Assembly (NCBI GenBank): GCA_009823395.1
Contig: CM020513.1
Span: 6,861,001 to 6,925,000, forward strand
Direction: 5' to 3'
Source of the DNA: Thamnaconus septentrionalis
Taxonomy: Eukaryota > Chordata > Actinopteri > Tetraodontiformes > Monacanthidae
DNA length: 64,000 nucleotides
The first letter of the stretch is position 1. Each line of letters starts with the position of its first letter. This document shows, one piece after another, positions 62,401 to 64,000 of the stretch. The notes beneath the pieces were generated by a model, which saw only the letters and a list, made by a program, of their open reading frames with translations, had not been told where the DNA came from and did no database searches. Made by a program: the position numbers and the translations under genes.

Positions 62401-64000
62401 GAGGGGAGGGGAACGCAGCCCAGGGTCGAGTCTCTCGAGCGGAAGGTCAAAGGTTATCACAAGCAAGTCTGGCAGCATCCCGATAATGCTGCAGTTTGAC
62501 GGTGAAATTGACCACAAGGCCGACAACACAACACAACACAACACAACACAACACACTCAGTGCAGTGTTCTCATGCAGTGTCGTGCACAAGCACAAACCC
62601 TCAGAACCCTCAGAACCCTCAGAACCCATGGGGCAGGTGCAGAGATGAGCACCTGGACCCGTCCTGGACTCAGGAGTCTGGGGGAGTCAGAGGTTGGGGG
62701 CAATCAAAAATCAAAGTCACCGCAACGGAACACAACACGCCACACAAGTGCCACTTACGAGCCGAGTCGGAGTCCAGCGGCTGTGAAGGCAACACACACC
62801 CATACACACACACACACACAGTCAGTCAGCAACGTTGTTGACTAATAAAGAACTTCAGCGTCTCTGGTATCAACTGGTATCAACACATCGTGAGCTACGG
62901 GTTGACCCGCCAGCAGGAGGCAGTGTGGTGCGGTGCAGTGCTGCGGAGTGGACGCTCCTCACCTTGTGCGTGGACGCCCTGGGACTGAGGGGGCTGAAGT
63001 TCTCGTCTCCGTCTGCGCTGGACATGATCTTCACCCTCTCAGCCGCCTCCATCCTCCTCCTCTCCATGTCCTTCTTCATCCTGCGCTTCTCCTCCTGACA
63101 GCCAGAGCGGCGACAGTCAGCCAGCTGCTTCTCCAAACAACAGAAACGCTCCCCCCTGGACCGCCTCAGAACACGTTCCCTCTCCTGGACCGACATGCGA
63201 AGGTACCTCCTCTTTGGCCAGCCGCTGGCGCTCCACCTCCTCTTTGTGCAGCTCCTCCTCCTCCCGCAGGCGGCGCGCGCTCCTCCCTCCTCCTCTGCAG
63301 CTCCTCCAGCTCCTGCTCGGCCTCTGCCTGGCGCTGCCGCAGCTGCTCCAGCTCCTGGCTCTCTTTCTGCTGGAGGCCCTGGCGGATCTTCTCGAGGCAC
63401 CGCTCAGTCTCCCGGGTGGCCTCCACCTCCTCCTCCTCGGGCTCCGTGGACCTGTGAAGTCACAGGAGGTGCCGTCAGCCAACTGGCATTGACCTGGACC
63501 TGGACCTTGTCTACACAAGGACCTGGCCTGCAGATTTGCCACCCACCTGGAGAAGCGTTTGGTCCTGGTGGTCTTGCGTGACATGGCCCCCTCGCTGGTG
63601 GTCGGCTCCTGGTGCTCCTGCCAGGACTCTTTAGGTCCTTGTCCCGGTTCCACCTGAACACAGATGTGTGGCAGAACCTGTCTTCAATACCAGAGGTGCC
63701 TCCTGGTTCCCCGAGACGCCAGCGCCTTCTAGAAAACCTCACCTCTGTGTCAGCCCGCTGGTTCTCCTCCTTGACCATCTCCCAGGGATCCCTCCTGCTC
63801 CTTCCCACCCTTTTGCCTGCGTCCTGCTCCTCCGTCTCTGGTTCCTGCAGCCGGCCGGAGGAGGAGGAGGAGGAGTTTGAGGAGGGGCTCGGGGCTGGAA
63901 TCCCCACCGACTCCTCCTCGACCTCCCGCTGTCCTCCCTGGTGGAGCTCCTCCATCTGCTGCCTCCTCCTCTGGCGCCGCTGTGTCCAGTCACTGAAGCC
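59452..64000 (-). CDS. lsp1: LSP1, lymphocyte-specific protein 1 (5' part lies outside window)
   Basis: Ten exons on the minus strand: 64000-63743 (cut), 63653-63547, 63451-63207, 63094-62963, 62136-62093, 61622-61547, 60930-60787, 60421-60323, 59782-59693, 59604-59452. Landmarks shared with mammalian LSP1 in order: GFSDWTQR, ITERTESLNRSLKKS, VPKIDDKVEQYVHAVE, VANLITQWVKG, DVMQKKNLWEGV, KYKFVITGHGKYEKV. The caldesmon-like C-terminus binds F-actin. The middle has Glu/Arg-rich coiled coils (LEQLRQRQAEAEQELEELQ, LREEEELHKEEVERQ). The protein is a leukocyte cytoskeletal regulator of migration and a MAPKAPK2 substrate. Phases match at every join except inside 63451-63207, where the frame must change near 63271-63280. 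The exon ending at 60787 uses a GC donor. The last exon either reads on to TAA at 59454-59452 or splices at the donor 59511/59510 to an unseen exon. The neighbour PRR33 supports the call. Confidence 0.88.
60787..60930 (-). CDS. lsp1: LSP1 exon with GC 5' splice site
   Basis: Encodes NAQEQRSQKVAPPSELLASP to SRPPGCK, 48 residues, phase 0 at both ends. On the minus strand the exon ends TGCAAG|GCAAGG, which matches the GC-donor consensus AG|GCAAG. No GT donor keeps the frame nearby. The acceptor is CCACGCAG. Confidence 0.75.
61332..61394. repeat. (CA)n/(CGCA)n microsatellite in LSP1 intron
   Basis: CACACGCACGCACGCACACA-type array; a separate (TG)n array lies at 61501-61525, about 20 bp past the exon ending at 61547. 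Both are intronic. Confidence 0.9.
62518..62630. repeat. Two short tandem repeats in LSP1 intron
   Basis: A CAACA pentamer array (about 6 units, 62523-62553) and an AACCCTCAG decamer-like array (3-4 units, 62597-62628). Both lie in the intron between 62136 and 62963. Confidence 0.85.
63207..63451 (-). CDS. lsp1: LSP1 coiled-coil exon with apparent frameshift
   Basis: Entering from the upstream exon (phase 2), the frame gives STEPEEEEVEATRETERCLE and continues to LEELQRRREERA, then becomes APPAGGGG. The next exon (EEKRRMKKDMERRRMEAAER) requires phase 0 at 63207, and only another frame gives the expected RRLREEEELHKEEVERQRLA up to the donor. The switch point is the GC-only run at 63271-63280. 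Exon length 245 nt is 2 nt short of (or 1 nt over) what the flanking phases need. There is no GT on this strand between 63237 and 63300, so an intron cannot explain it. A sequencing/assembly error, a dinucleotide polymorphism or a true lesion are the options. Confidence 0.8.

Noticed and set aside
62759..62780. Possible 22-nt LSP1 exon (minus strand, PLDSDSA) with AG and GTAAGT borders
   Set aside because: Splicing it in shifts the frame by one and breaks the ITERTESLNRS exon, whereas joining 62963 directly to 62136 keeps phase 0. It could be a cryptic or regulated poison exon, but it is not supported here.

Overview
The window is nuclear DNA from a bony fish, most likely a percomorph teleost. 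The evidence is vertebrate split genes with GT-AG introns, an NLR gene of the FISNA-NACHT-LRR type that is expanded only in fishes, many teleost-style dispersed repeats (hAT-like MITEs, LINE tails, long CA/TG arrays) and a vertebrate TNNT3-PRR33-LSP1 block. The genes are fairly compact: a 25-exon GLG1 fits in 18 kb. The species cannot be named from the sequence alone.

Layout. 1-1305 (-): 3' part cut off, PDCD2L, a pre-40S/RPS2-associated adaptor. 3077-21018 (+): complete GLG1 (Golgi cysteine-rich sialoglycoprotein, ESL-1), 25 coding exons joining in frame to 1145 codons, followed by a long 3' UTR-like stretch. 25684-29559 (-): complete fibulin-7-like gene (FBLN7), 7 exons, 412 residues, tail to tail with GLG1. 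About 30270-41658 (+): one NLR gene with a tandem array of 40-residue N-terminal exons, a degraded RING-like exon, a large FISNA-NACHT exon and seven LRR exons. Two hAT-type elements with perfect 8-bp target duplications sit in its first intron. 43090-50470 (-): fast skeletal troponin T (TNNT3), 14 coding exons, 285 residues, with a Glu-Pro repeat exon. 50500-55460: a long gene-poor stretch with a large minisatellite. 55472-58408 (+): PRR33-like proline-rich protein, essentially one coding exon. 59452-64000 (-): LSP1 (leukocyte F-actin binding protein), running off the right edge, with a GC-AG intron and an apparent frameshift in one coiled-coil exon.

TNNT3-PRR33-LSP1 matches the neighbourhood of the same genes on human 11p15.5, which supports those three assignments. 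The other genes are not functionally linked to each other: a ribosome-biogenesis factor, a Golgi/secretory receptor, a matrix protein, an innate immune sensor, a sarcomere protein and a leukocyte cytoskeletal protein.

The most interesting region is 30.9-41.7 kb. Its NLR gene is being remodelled by exon duplication: seven copies of one N-terminal exon at about 270-bp spacing, introns that show mosaic (conversion-like) junctions and an 810-bp three-unit duplication, and seven interchangeable LRR exons of the same phase. Exon joins were worked out by eye from splice signals and reading-frame continuity; no transcript or database search was available. Protein names rest on remembered family sequences.
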